DNA of 40,119 nucleotides from Hydrocarboniphaga effusa AP103 (GTDB taxonomy: Bacteria > Pseudomonadota > Gammaproteobacteria > Nevskiales > Nevskiaceae): contig NZ_AKGD01000001.1 of the NCBI RefSeq assembly GCF_000271305.1, positions 2,114,882-2,155,000 of the forward strand. Reading direction: 5' to 3'. Below, piece after piece: positions 15,577-25,772 of the stretch. The notes under the pieces are model-generated. The model worked only from the letters and a program-made list of their open reading frames with translations, was not told the DNA's origin and ran no database searches. The translations under genes and the position numbers were made by a program. Within the stretch, counting starts at the first letter, position 1. Every line of letters begins with the position of its first letter.

Positions 15577-16656
15577 ATGAAGAAAACCCTGATCGGCCTC
15601 GCGCTGTGTTTCGCGGCGAACGCCCATGCGCAGCCCGAGCGCCCGGCTTCGGCGGTCGAAACCGCCTCGGCGAGCCTGCGCGACATCGCGCCCTCGATCA
15701 CCGCGACCGGCCAGGTGCAGTCGCGCTCGGGTGCCGAGATGGCGGCCGGCACCAGCGGGCCGCTGGCCTGGGTCGCCGAGCCCGGGACGGCGGTGAAAAA
15801 GGGCGAGGTGATCGCCCGGCTCGACACCGGCGAAATCCGCCTGCAGCGCGCCGAGCAGGGCGCGCGGCTCACGCGCAGCGAAATCGCCCTGCGCCAGGCC
15901 GAGCGCGAGCTCGAACGCCTGCGCGCCTCGGGCACTGCGGTCAGCCGCTACCAGCTCGACCAGGCCGAGAACACGCGCGACCTTGCCAAGAGCGATCTCG
16001 AAATCGCCCGCGCCACCCTGCGCCAGACCGACGATCGCCTGGCCCGCGCCGAGGTGCGCGCCCCGTTCGCGGGCGTGATCGCCGAGCGCCTGCGCCGCGA
16101 GGGCGAGGAGATCAATCGGGGCGACGTGATCGCCCGCCTGCAGGACACCGAGCACCTCGAACTGCGCCTGTTCCTGCCGCTGCGGCACGTGCGCGCGATC
16201 CAGCCGGGCAGCTCGGTCCAGGTGCAGCTGGCGCCCGATCGCGCGGTCGCGGGCCAGGTCCGGGCGATCGTGCCGGTCGGCGATGCGCGCACGCAGAGTT
16301 TCGAGGCCCTGATCGACCTGCCGCAGCAGGAGGCCGGCTTCGCGGTCGGCCGCAGCCTGCAGGTGGTGCTGCCGCTGGAGTCGCCGCAGCAGAAGCTCGC
16401 GGTGCCGCGCGACGCCGTGGTGATTCGCGAGGACGGCCTGTCGGTCTACGTGGTGCGCTCGGGCAAGGCTGCGCGCGTGTCCGTGAAGACCGGCTCGGCC
16501 CAGGGCGAATGGGTCGCCATCGAAGGCCCGGTGAGCCCGCAGGAAGCCGTGGTGGTTCGCGGCGCCGAGACTTTGCATGATGGTGACCCGGTCAAGGTGA
16601 TCGGGGAACATCGCCCCGGCATGGCCGGTCAATCGAAGAACAAAGGACTGTCCTGA
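15577..16656 (+). CDS. RND efflux periplasmic adaptor (membrane fusion protein)
   Basis: A 359-residue HlyD/AcrA-type adaptor that links the permease to an outer-membrane channel. It has a signal peptide (MKKTLIGLALCFAANAHA), a barrel-sandwich half-motif (ITATGQVQSRSGAEMAAG), and the lipoyl-like segment GTAVKKGEVIARLDTG. The alpha-hairpin spans about residues 90-150 (RAEQGARLTRSEIALRQAER), then RAPFAGVIAERLRREGEEI and beta-barrel/membrane-proximal domains follow. The start at 15577 is preferred because GGAG lies 8 bases upstream and it gives a clean signal peptide. An in-frame ATG at 15520 overlaps the permease stop as ATGA and could give an N-terminally longer form. Confidence 0.92.
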   Translation: MKKTLIGLALCFAANAHAQPERPASAVETASASLRDIAPSITATGQVQSRSGAEMAAGTSGPLAWVAEPGTAVKKGEVIARLDTGEIRLQRAEQGARLTRSEIALRQAERELERLRASGTAVSRYQLDQAENTRDLAKSDLEIARATLRQTDDRLARAEVRAPFAGVIAERLRREGEEINRGDVIARLQDTEHLELRLFLPLRHVRAIQPGSSVQVQLAPDRAVAGQVRAIVPVGDARTQSFEALIDLPQQEAGFAVGRSLQVVLPLESPQQKLAVPRDAVVIREDGLSVYVVRSGKAARVSVKTGSAQGEWVAIEGPVSPQEAVVVRGAETLHDGDPVKVIGEHRPGMAGQSKNKGLS

Positions 16657-16659
16657 AAA

Positions 16660-16719
16660 ATGAAGACTCCAATGAAAGGCGCCATGAAAACTCCGCTGAA
16701 AGCCCCGATGAAGAACCTG
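16660..16719 (+). repeat. Five imperfect 12-bp tandem units at the start of the SIMPL gene
   Basis: Units ATGAAGACTCCA, ATGAAAGGCGCC, ATGAAAACTCCG, CTGAAAGCCCCG and ATGAAGAACCTG lie head to tail. They encode a repeated Met-Lys-x-x pattern and supply four in-frame ATG codons. Confidence 0.8.
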
Positions 16720-17433
16720 CTGCTCGGAACCCTGCTCGCCAGCTTCAGCGCCGGCGCGCTGGCCCAGGCTACGGGCTTCCCGCCGCCGCCCGAGCGCCCT
16801 CGCTTCGTCAGCGTGAGCGGTGACGGCGAAGTCTCCGCCGTGCCCGATCGCGCGCGCCTGCAACTCGGCGTGACCCAGCTGAGCGCCGACGTGGCGACCG
16901 CCGAAGCCGAGGTCAACAAGGTCGTGCGCACCTATCTGGCCGAGGCCAAGAAGCTCGGCGCCAAGGACGAGCAGATCACCACCACCGGCGTGAGCATCCA
17001 GCCCGAATACGTCTGGGACGAGAAGGAGCGTCGCAACCAGCTGACCGGTTACCGCGTGAGCCGCGACATCGAGCTGCGCATCACGAGCCTCGACAAGCTC
17101 GGCGCGTTCCTGCTCGCGGCCACCAAGTCCGGTGTGAACCAGGTGCAGCCGCCGCAGCTCGAATCGTCCAAGGCCAAGGAGCTGGAGAACCAGGCGCTCG
17201 CCGCAGCCGCCAAGGACGCGCAGGCCAAGGCGAGCTTGCTCGCGAGCACGCTCGGCGTGAAGCTCGGCGGCGTCCGCAGCATCGCCGAGAACGGCTCCTC
17301 GCCGCCGGTGCCCATGGTCAAGGCGATGGCGATGCGCGCCGAAGCCGCCGACGGCAACGCCCAGATGGGCATCAGCACCGGCGAAATCCGCGTCCGCGCG
17401 AGCGTCAACGCCGAGTTCGACCTGGCGCCGTAG
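16660..17433 (+). CDS. SIMPL domain (DUF541) periplasmic protein
   Basis: A protein of up to 257 residues with a signal peptide ([19 protein letters not shown]) and one SIMPL/DUF541 domain. It begins [23 protein letters not shown] and includes [14 protein letters not shown] and [12 protein letters not shown], with a C-terminal [14 protein letters not shown]. The family forms oligomeric beta-rich assemblies in the envelope; its role is poorly defined, with links to oxidative and other stress. The start is ambiguous: the first ATG at 16660 is 3 bases after the adaptor stop, and further in-frame ATGs at 16672, 16684 and 16708 come from a 12-bp tandem repeat. The one at 16708 gives the most normal signal peptide. 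It is likely the third gene of the RND operon. Confidence 0.88.
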   Translation: MKTPMKGAMKTPLKAPMKNLLLGTLLASFSAGALAQATGFPPPPERPRFVSVSGDGEVSAVPDRARLQLGVTQLSADVATAEAEVNKVVRTYLAEAKKLGAKDEQITTTGVSIQPEYVWDEKERRNQLTGYRVSRDIELRITSLDKLGAFLLAATKSGVNQVQPPQLESSKAKELENQALAAAAKDAQAKASLLASTLGVKLGGVRSIAENGSSPPVPMVKAMAMRAEAADGNAQMGISTGEIRVRASVNAEFDLAP

Positions 17434-17450
17434 GCCTGTCCATCTCCATC

Positions 17451-17552
17451 TCCCACTCCCTTCGGGAGAGGGTTGGGGTGAGGCAGTTTCAGGCACAGCC
17501 GCGCTTCGCGGCGGGCCCCTCACCCTCGGTCCCTCTTCCGGCGGGAGAGAGA
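17451..17552. repeat. Dispersed palindromic intergenic repeat, copy B
   Basis: The left part carries CTCCC-ttc-GGGAGAGGG followed by GGGGTGAGG (to 17483). The right part carries CCCCTCACCC then CCCTCTTCCGGCGGGAGAG (17516-17552), so the outer arms are inverted copies. The layout matches copy A. It lies between the SIMPL gene and purE. Confidence 0.75.
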
Positions 17553-17650
17553 GAAGAAAAGCCGGCCGAAACCCGCCCCAGGTGGAAGCCGTCATCTGGC
17601 GATGCAATAATCCCCGGCTCTTTTCCTCCGCCGGGGCTGCCAAGCCGGCC

Positions 17651-18172
17651 ATGACCTCCTCAAGCAAAACCGAAGCGCCGCTGGTGGGCGTGATCATGGG
17701 TTCCCGTTCCGATTGGGAGACCATGGCGCACGCGGTCCGCGTACTCGAAAACCTCGGCGTTCCGTACGAGGCCAAGGTCGTTTCGGCGCATCGCACGCCC
17801 GACCTGCTGTTCGACTACGCCGAAAGCGCGGTCGCGCGTGGCCTGCAGGTGATCATCGCGGGCGCCGGCGGCGCGGCTCATCTGCCGGGCATGTGCGCCG
17901 CCAAGACGCGGCTGCCGGTGCTCGGCGTGCCGGTGCAGTCGAAGGCTTTCAATGGCCTCGATTCGCTGCTCTCGATCGTGCAGATGCCGGCTGGCATCCC
18001 GGTCGGAACCCTGGCCGTCGGCGTCGCCGGCGCCACCAACGCGGGCCTGCTCGCCGCCAGCATGCTCGCCACGCGCGACGCCGCGCTGGCGACCCGGCTC
18101 GAAGATTTCCGCGCCCAGCAGACGAGCAAGGTGCTCGACGATGCGCCGCTGAGCCTGCCGCCGCTGGCCTGA
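17651..18172 (+). CDS. purE: N5-carboxyaminoimidazole ribonucleotide mutase PurE
   Basis: Class I PurE, which moves the carboxyl group of N5-CAIR to C4 to give CAIR in purine synthesis. The 173-residue protein has the substrate-binding signature [13 protein letters not shown], then [13 protein letters not shown] with the catalytic histidine region. The glycine-rich [13 protein letters not shown] and the PVLGVPVQS / [13 protein letters not shown] / [12 protein letters not shown] segments complete the family pattern. The start at 17651 matches the usual N-terminal length; the frame extends to 17582 but runs into the repeat-flanked leader. purK follows 16 bases later, forming the standard purEK pair. 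Confidence 0.97.
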   Translation: MTSSSKTEAPLVGVIMGSRSDWETMAHAVRVLENLGVPYEAKVVSAHRTPDLLFDYAESAVARGLQVIIAGAGGAAHLPGMCAAKTRLPVLGVPVQSKAFNGLDSLLSIVQMPAGIPVGTLAVGVAGATNAGLLAASMLATRDAALATRLEDFRAQQTSKVLDDAPLSLPPLA

Positions 18173-18188
18173 AGTCGAAAGAACCCTC

Positions 18189-19280
18189 ATGAAGATCGGC
18201 ATTCTCGGAGCCGGCCAGCTGGGCCGGATGCTCGCATTGGCGGGATACCCGCTGGCCATGCGCTTCGTCTTCGTCGATCCGGCCGAGGACGCCTGCGCCG
18301 CCTCGCTCGGCGAGACCTTGCAGGCTCCGTACCTCGACGAAACCGCGCTGCAGGCGTTCTGCGAGCGCTGCGACGTCGCCACCTTCGAATTCGAGAACGT
18401 GCCCGCGCACACGGCCGAGTTCGTCGCCGCGCGCCGGCCGTTGCATCCGCCGCCGCAGGCGCTGGCGACCGCCCAGGATCGCCTGAACGAGAAGAAGCTG
18501 TTCGACGACCTCGGCATTCCGGTTCCGCGCTACCTGCCGGTGGCGACGCGCCAGGCGCTCGACATGGCCGTGCGCATCACGGGTTTACCCGCCGTGCTCA
18601 AGACGCGCCGCATGGGCTACGACGGCAAGGGCCAGGCAGTGCTGCGCAAGCCGGATGACCTCGACGCCGCCTGGGCAGCCCTGGGTGCCCAGCCGCTGAT
18701 CCTCGAAGCCTTCGTGCCGTTCGAGCGCGAAATATCGTGTCTGGCCGTGCGCGGTCGTGGCGGCGAACTCGCGTTCTACCCGGTGGTCGAGAACCGCCAT
18801 CGCGACGGCATCCTACGCCTGTCCACGCCGCAGCTCGCCGATCCGCTGCAGGCCCAGGCCGAGGATTACGCGCGCCGGGTGATCGAGAAGCTCGATTACG
18901 TCGGCGTGCTGGCTTTCGAGTTCTTCGTCGCCGAAGGCCAGCTGTTCGCCAACGAGATTGCCCCGCGCGTGCACAACTCAGGGCACTGGAGCATCGAAGG
19001 CGCGGTCTGCTCGCAGTTCGAGAACCATTTGCGCGCGGTCGCCGGCCTGCCGCTCGGCTCGACCGCGGCGCGCGGGCATTCGGCGATGGTGAACTTCATC
19101 GGCTCGGCCCCCGACACCGCTGCGCTGGCCGCGATCGAAGGCGTACACGTGCATCTCTACGACAAGGCGGCCAAGCCCAAGCGCAAGGTCGGCCATGCGA
19201 CGGTGACGGCGGAGTCGGGCGAAGCGCTCGCCGAGCGCGTCGCCCGGCTCAGCGCGCTGGCCGACGCGGCCGAAATCTAG
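18189..19280 (+). CDS. purK: N5-carboxyaminoimidazole ribonucleotide synthase PurK
   Basis: ATP-grasp enzyme that carboxylates aminoimidazole ribonucleotide with bicarbonate and ATP, feeding PurE. The 363-residue protein starts with the dinucleotide-like motif KIGILGAGQLGRMLA. The central ATP-grasp domain includes TRRMGYDGKGQAVLRKPDDL and LILEAFVPFEREISCL; VVENRHRDGILRLS and FANEIAPRVHNSGHWSIE are diagnostic for PurK. Length is typical. It is the second gene of the purEK operon, and a short gap after it separates it from the convergent ParA-like gene. Confidence 0.97.
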   Translation: MKIGILGAGQLGRMLALAGYPLAMRFVFVDPAEDACAASLGETLQAPYLDETALQAFCERCDVATFEFENVPAHTAEFVAARRPLHPPPQALATAQDRLNEKKLFDDLGIPVPRYLPVATRQALDMAVRITGLPAVLKTRRMGYDGKGQAVLRKPDDLDAAWAALGAQPLILEAFVPFEREISCLAVRGRGGELAFYPVVENRHRDGILRLSTPQLADPLQAQAEDYARRVIEKLDYVGVLAFEFFVAEGQLFANEIAPRVHNSGHWSIEGAVCSQFENHLRAVAGLPLGSTAARGHSAMVNFIGSAPDTAALAAIEGVHVHLYDKAAKPKRKVGHATVTAESGEALAERVARLSALADAAEI

Positions 19281-19387
19281 CCGATACGTCGGGCGGGCCG
19301 AGACCCGCCTTCGTCATTCGAATCAGCTTGGAAACGGCGGGTCACCCCACGCCCGCCCGACGCTCGAGCTCGGCGAAGCCGGCTTTC

Positions 19388-20134
19388 CTACAGCTTCAGC
19401 GCCGCGCTGACTTCGAGCCAAAGCTCGGCGTAAGCCAGCAGCGCCGGGTCTTCGCTCGGCGCATAGGCCGCGATCGGGGCCCGATGCTCGCCCATGCGCT
19501 CGACCATCGACGAATACGGAACCACCGACTGCGCCATGCCCTTCATGAGCGCGGGCGGCTGCTCGATGAGCTCGCGATGCAGGGAACGACGGCGATCGGC
19601 CATCGAGTAGAACGGCATGAGCTTGCGCAGCGGAAAGCCTTCCTGTTCGAAATATTCGCGCAGCTGCTCGTAGGCGCGCAGCGACAGGTGCGTCGGTACG
19701 ACCGGAACCAGGATCAGGTCGGCTGCGGTGAAGACGTTGTCGGCAAGGTGCGAAAGCGCGGGCGGGCAGTCGAGCACCGCCAGCGAATACTGCTCGGAGA
19801 ACGGCTTGAGCAGTCGCTTGAAGGCCTCGCGCGGGGGCTCGACCTTCTTGAGCAGGATGTCGAAGTAGCGGTAACTGAATTCGGCCGGGATCACCGAGAG
19901 CTTTTCGTACGGCGTGGGCCGCACGAGCCGGCCGAGCGGCGTGTCGCCCGCAAGCACGCTCTTGGCCTTGGCGGCTTGGCCGTCGCCGTGCAGATACCAG
20001 CTCGACGCGGCCTGCGAATCGAGATCCCAGACCACCGTGCGCAGTCCGCTGGCGGCCGCGAAGTAGGCGAGGTTGACCGCTCCGGCCGATTTCCCGACGC
20101 CACCCTTGATGTTGTAGAGCGCGAGAGTCTTCAT
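19388..20134 (-). CDS. Orphan ParA/Soj-like ATPase
   Basis: A 248-residue ParA-superfamily ATPase. The N-terminus carries the deviant Walker A motif NIKGGVGKSAGAVNLA with its signature lysine. The switch region is VVWDLDSQAASSWYL, and the Walker B-like strand is LAVLDCPPALS. Start at 20134 (MKTLALYNIKGG) is chosen because the family motif begins there; a 10-residue extension to 20164 is possible. No parB, parS or plasmid replication gene is close, so it is unlikely to be the chromosomal ParAB pair. Orphan ParA proteins position other cargo such as chemoreceptor arrays, flagella or conjugative complexes; the cargo here is unknown. Confidence 0.88.
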   Translation of the reverse strand: MKTLALYNIKGGVGKSAGAVNLAYFAAASGLRTVVWDLDSQAASSWYLHGDGQAAKAKSVLAGDTPLGRLVRPTPYEKLSVIPAEFSYRYFDILLKKVEPPREAFKRLLKPFSEQYSLAVLDCPPALSHLADNVFTAADLILVPVVPTHLSLRAYEQLREYFEQEGFPLRKLMPFYSMADRRRSLHRELIEQPPALMKGMAQSVVPYSSMVERMGEHRAPIAAYAPSEDPALLAYAELWLEVSAALKL

Positions 20135-20349
20135 GCGCTGGCGCCCGTTGCGAGGGGACGGCAAAACGGGCTGCGCGGCAGACCCCGAGGCGAACCGTGA
20201 TCGGCAAAGTCCATGTCGCTCTCCGCATCGACCGCGTGCTGCACGTTCATTTAGCAGCGGGTTTCGATTTGATAAACGGCTGCGGCCGACTGAACCGCTG
20301 CTTTCAGCGGGCTGTATCGGCGCAAGGAATTTTCCAGGAGATTACTAGG

Positions 20350-21006
20350 ATGAACGTCAAAAAGCTGCTGATGCTGGCTACGCTGGCTGCTCCGTCGGCA
20401 GCATGGGCAAACGAGCAAGGCCATATCGATGGCTACTACATTCCGTACAGTGCCTACGAGACAGATGACGGCACCGGCGATTCGGTGAAGCTCGAAGGAG
20501 ACGGGTTCGGCGTGAAGGGCATGATCCCGCTGGGTTATCAGGGCAACTTCTTCGCAATCGGCGAGTATCAGTCGACTTCGCAAGACAAAAGGTTCGGCGG
20601 AGGGAAGGTCAATACCGATCTCGATCAGTTCCGCCTCGGTGGCGGTTTCCAGGTGCCGCTGGCCACAGGAACCGGCGCGGTCTATGCCGAGTACATCAAC
20701 GTCGATCAGGATTTTGAAGGGCTCAAGTTTGAGCCGGACGGCTTCGGTATCCATGGCCGGCTGTCGTTTCCGATATCGCCCGGTGTCAATCTCTACGGGC
20801 AGATCGGTTATGTGAGCCTATCGGATGGCGACATCGATGCGGATGGCCCGGAATATCTGATCGGCGGCTCGGTCGATTTCACGCCCAACATCGGCGCCTT
20901 CATCGACTTCCGCTACACCGATCTGAAGATTGATTTCAATGACGGCTTCGCGGACGAGGACGATGCTTACAGCAATGTTCGGCTCGGTGTGAGGGTCTTG
21001 TTCTAG
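20350..21006 (+). CDS. Outer-membrane beta-barrel protein, paralogue 1
   Basis: A 218-residue exported protein with signal peptide MNVKKLLMLATLAAPSAAWA and a mature part of alternating aromatic/hydrophobic strands ending in Phe (VRLGVRVLF), as outer-membrane barrels do. The pattern suggests an eight- to ten-strand barrel of the OmpA/OmpW-like small porin type; I do not recognise a named family. AGGAG precedes the ATG. It shares the N-terminal motif DGYYIPYSAYE and the layout GVKG...GEY...YGQIGYVSL with the next gene, so the two are tandem paralogues. An intrinsic terminator follows. Confidence 0.8.
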   Translation: MNVKKLLMLATLAAPSAAWANEQGHIDGYYIPYSAYETDDGTGDSVKLEGDGFGVKGMIPLGYQGNFFAIGEYQSTSQDKRFGGGKVNTDLDQFRLGGGFQVPLATGTGAVYAEYINVDQDFEGLKFEPDGFGIHGRLSFPISPGVNLYGQIGYVSLSDGDIDADGPEYLIGGSVDFTPNIGAFIDFRYTDLKIDFNDGFADEDDAYSNVRLGVRVLF

Positions 21007-21032
21007 TCCTATAGATACATCAAGAAGTATCG

Positions 21033-21060
21033 AGAAGCCCCGGATTTTCCGGGGCTTTTC
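21033..21060 (+). terminator. Intrinsic terminator after barrel paralogue 1
   Basis: AAGCCCCGG-atttt-CCGGGGCTT is a perfect 9-bp G+C-rich stem followed by TTC, 28 bases after the stop codon. Confidence 0.85.
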
Positions 21061-21183
21061 ATTATCGAGCCATGTAAAAAACATACAGCCCGAGTTCAGC
21101 GCCCCGGTCTCATCCTCCGCAGCCGTCGCCATCAGTCAAGAAAGACGCCAAAGGCGATCGATGCCCCTCATCAGGAGAGATCA

Positions 21184-21879
21184 ATGTACAGCCTCAGGAA
21201 GTTTCGCCTTTCCCTCATTGCGGCAACGGCGCTGGTTGCCGTGCCTTTCACTGCTGCTCAGGCCGCCGCCGATCTGGATGGCTACTGGATTCCGTTCTCG
21301 TCGGCCAAGATCGGCAGCGGAGACGACGCGCTCGATTTCGACGATGGCGATGGCTGGGGCGTGAAGGGCAAGTTCGGTTTGTCCGACCTGTTCTTCCTGA
21401 GCGGCGAGTACGAGAAGAACAAGTTCGACGATATTGGCCTCGACGGGGGCTTCCTGGGTTCTACGATCGACGCCGACCTGCGCACCGAGCAGTATCGCGG
21501 CGGCCTGGGCTTCCGTTTCCCTGAAACCCCGTTCTACGCCTACGGCGAGTACATCGGCTTCGAGTCGAAGGTGAAGACCCGTGTAACGGGCCCGCTCGGT
21601 AGCGTGACCGTCACCCGCGAGAATGATAAGTCCGAAGGCTGGGGCGGCCACCTCGGCGCCCAGGGCAAGGTGCTCAACGACAAGCTCACACTGATGACCG
21701 AGATCGGCTACGTGGACATCGGCGATGTCGATGGCCTCGAAGTCACGGCTGGCGGCGCGGTGGAGATCGTCAAGCATTTCTCGATCTTCGCGGACTACCG
21801 CTACACCAGCCTCGCCGGCGGCAACAATCCGGACGTGCGCCTCGACGAAGCTCGCCTGGGCGCCCGCTTCAGCTTCTGA
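21184..21879 (+). CDS. Outer-membrane beta-barrel protein, paralogue 2
   Basis: A 231-residue exported protein with a signal peptide (RLSLIAATALVAVPFTAAQA). The mature part begins ADLDGYWIPFSSAK and ends ARLGARFSF with the terminal Phe of barrel proteins. It parallels paralogue 1 in length, opening motif (DGYWIPFSS against DGYYIPYSA), the GVKGKFGL/GVKGMIPL strand, the ...GEY... strands and the closing strand. AGGAGA lies 5-10 bases before the ATG. Each gene has its own terminator, so they are probably expressed separately. The function cannot be inferred beyond an outer-membrane location. Confidence 0.8.
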   Translation: MYSLRKFRLSLIAATALVAVPFTAAQAAADLDGYWIPFSSAKIGSGDDALDFDDGDGWGVKGKFGLSDLFFLSGEYEKNKFDDIGLDGGFLGSTIDADLRTEQYRGGLGFRFPETPFYAYGEYIGFESKVKTRVTGPLGSVTVTRENDKSEGWGGHLGAQGKVLNDKLTLMTEIGYVDIGDVDGLEVTAGGAVEIVKHFSIFADYRYTSLAGGNNPDVRLDEARLGARFSF

Positions 21880-21897
21880 GCCTGTTCCCGCGGCAAT

Positions 21898-21929
21898 GAA
21901 AAAGCCCCGCTTTCGCGGGGGCTTTTTCG
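21898..21929. terminator. Bidirectional terminator between barrel paralogue 2 and rpoD
   Basis: GAAAAAGCCCCGC and the complementary GCGGGGGCTTTTTC arms with a short loop give T-runs on both strands. It can end the plus-strand barrel gene and the minus-strand rpoD transcript. Confidence 0.85.
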
Positions 21930-21989
21930 TGAAGCTCACTCGCGTCGCCGGCATCCCGCGCTGCACGGGGCCTGCTCGCTGCTCGCCGT

Positions 21990-23840
<1,851 letters not shown>

Positions 23841-23949
23841 TCAGGTGCTCGTATCGGGGCAGGCCTCGGCCCGTTGCACTGGGCGGAGAACTGCGTATTT
23901 TACTGGACGATGCGGTTTTAAGGCCAGCATCTTTTTGTCGCAGGTGGGC

Positions 23950-25707
23950 TTAGACCGCAGGTCGGCTCGAAAGTTGGCGCGTCAGCTCGGAGGCTTCGGC
24001 AAGTTCCGCCTGGCTGAGCGAGCGAATCTGCGCTTCGGCCAGCAGGTGGTCGCGCCGCGTTTTGAGCGCCCGGCGGCGCAAGTGGTGAATCACGTCGGTG
24101 AATTCGCGTTCGATCGCGGCGTCATCGAGCTGCACCTCCTGCCGCATGAGCTGTTCGAGCGCCGTCGCCTTGGGGGTTCCGCGCCAGTACTCGAGCAGCT
24201 GCCCGGCATTCGCGCCCTGGTTCTCGTGGAAGAAGTCCAGGGCCTCGACCAGGGCGGCGATGCCGTGGACATCCGCGCTGGCCAGCAATTCGAGCTGGTC
24301 GACGCTATCGGCCATATCTGGGCGCTCGAGCAACAATTGCAAGGCCCGCCGCACCGGGCGACTGCCGCCAGGCTCGATGCGCGGAGGGGCGGATTTGCGC
24401 GGCGCGGAGTAGGCCGCAGGCGCCTCTTCTGCGGCCGCCGGCGCGGCCGCCTGCAGGTCTTCGCGCCGCAGCCGCGTGAGTCGGGCGAGCTCGTCGATCA
24501 TCAGCGTCTGCAGCGGACCCGGACGCAGCTTGTCGAGATGCGGCTTGGCGAGCGAGGCGAGCTTGGCGCGGCCGTCGAGCGTGCCGAGGTTGGTCTGCTT
24601 GGACAGCTCGCCGAGCAGGAAGGCGCTGAGCGTCTGCGCCTGCCCGATTCGTTCGCGAAACGCCTCGGCCCCGATTTCCTGGACCAGCGTGTCCGGGTCA
24701 TGCCCGTCGGGCAGGAACATGAACACGCACTCGCGGTCGCCATGCACTTCGGGCAGCGCCTGCTCGAGCGCACGCCAGGCGGCCGAGCGGCCGGCGCGGT
24801 CGCCGTCGAAGCAGAACACGACCTTGCGCGTGGATTTGTAGAGCAGCGCGAGATGATCGCGCGTGGTCGCGGTGCCCAGGGTGGCGACCACTTCACGAAT
24901 GCCGTGCTGGGCGAGCATGACCACGTCCATGTAGCCCTCCACCACGAGCAGCTGCGGCAGCTCGGCCTTGGTCGACTGCTTGGCCTCGTAGAGCCCGAAC
25001 AGGTTGCGGCCCTTGTGGAACAGCGGCGTTTCGGGCGAGTTGAGGTACTTGGCCGGATCGCCGCCGAGCGTGCGCCCGCCGAAGGCGATCACGCGGCCGC
25101 GCGTATCGCGGATCGGGAACATCACGCGGTTGCGGAAGCGGTCGTAGCACCCCCCGCCGTCCTTCTGGATCAGCAGACCAGCCTCGATTGCGTGCTTCGG
25201 ATCGGTGAAGAAGCGCGTCAGCGCGTCCCAGCTCTCCGGCGCGTAGCCGATGCCGAAGACCTTCGCGGTGTCACCCGAAACGCCGCGCTGCTTGAGGTAA
25301 TCGACCGCGGGTTGGTATTTGCGCAGCTGTTCGCGAAAGAAGCGCTCGGCCGCGGCCATCGCATCGAGCGGACCGTCGAGCACCAGGCGCTCGAACGCGC
25401 CGCCGTCTTCGCGCGGCACTTCCAGGCCGGCACGCTTGGCAAGCTCCTCGACCGCTTCGACGAAAGTCAGCCGGTCGTACTCCATCAAAAAGCCGACGGC
25501 GTTGCCGTGCTTGCCCGAGGAAAAACAATGGAAGAACTGCTTGGTCGGCGAGACGAAGAACGAGGGCGATTTTTCGTTGCTGAACGGCGACAGCGCCTTG
25601 TATTCACGGCCCGCGCGCTTGAGTTCCAGGCGCGAGCTGATCACCTCGACGATATCGGTTCGCGCGAGGAGGTCGTGAATGAAGTTTTGAGGAATTCTGC
25701 CGGACAC
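23950..25707 (-). CDS. dnaG: DNA primase DnaG with degenerate zinc finger
   Basis: Primase that makes RNA primers at the replication fork. The 585-residue protein has an N-terminal CHC2 region (residues 1-100), the catalytic TOPRIM domain (VVEGYMDVVMLAQHG, VVFCFDGDRAGRSAAWR) with the RNA polymerase basic region FRNRVMFPIRDTRGRVIAFGGR, and a C-terminal DnaB-binding domain. The catalytic acidic residues are present. The zinc finger is not: ligand positions 40, 43, 61 and 64 (Cys, His, Cys, Cys in E. coli) read Ser40, Ser43, Cys61 and Ser64, while flanking residues such as NEKSPSFFVSPTKQFFHCF stay conserved. It lies between yqeY and rpoD in the usual operon. Confidence 0.97.
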   Translation of the reverse strand: MSGRIPQNFIHDLLARTDIVEVISSRLELKRAGREYKALSPFSNEKSPSFFVSPTKQFFHCFSSGKHGNAVGFLMEYDRLTFVEAVEELAKRAGLEVPREDGGAFERLVLDGPLDAMAAAERFFREQLRKYQPAVDYLKQRGVSGDTAKVFGIGYAPESWDALTRFFTDPKHAIEAGLLIQKDGGGCYDRFRNRVMFPIRDTRGRVIAFGGRTLGGDPAKYLNSPETPLFHKGRNLFGLYEAKQSTKAELPQLLVVEGYMDVVMLAQHGIREVVATLGTATTRDHLALLYKSTRKVVFCFDGDRAGRSAAWRALEQALPEVHGDRECVFMFLPDGHDPDTLVQEIGAEAFRERIGQAQTLSAFLLGELSKQTNLGTLDGRAKLASLAKPHLDKLRPGPLQTLMIDELARLTRLRREDLQAAAPAAAEEAPAAYSAPRKSAPPRIEPGGSRPVRRALQLLLERPDMADSVDQLELLASADVHGIAALVEALDFFHENQGANAGQLLEYWRGTPKATALEQLMRQEVQLDDAAIEREFTDVIHHLRRRALKTRRDHLLAEAQIRSLSQAELAEASELTRQLSSRPAV

Positions 25708-25772
25708 CGCTGCAGTCTAGCCCGGCGAATAAACCTAAACGGCGCGATCGCGAAATCGCGCAGCTCGGCTTT

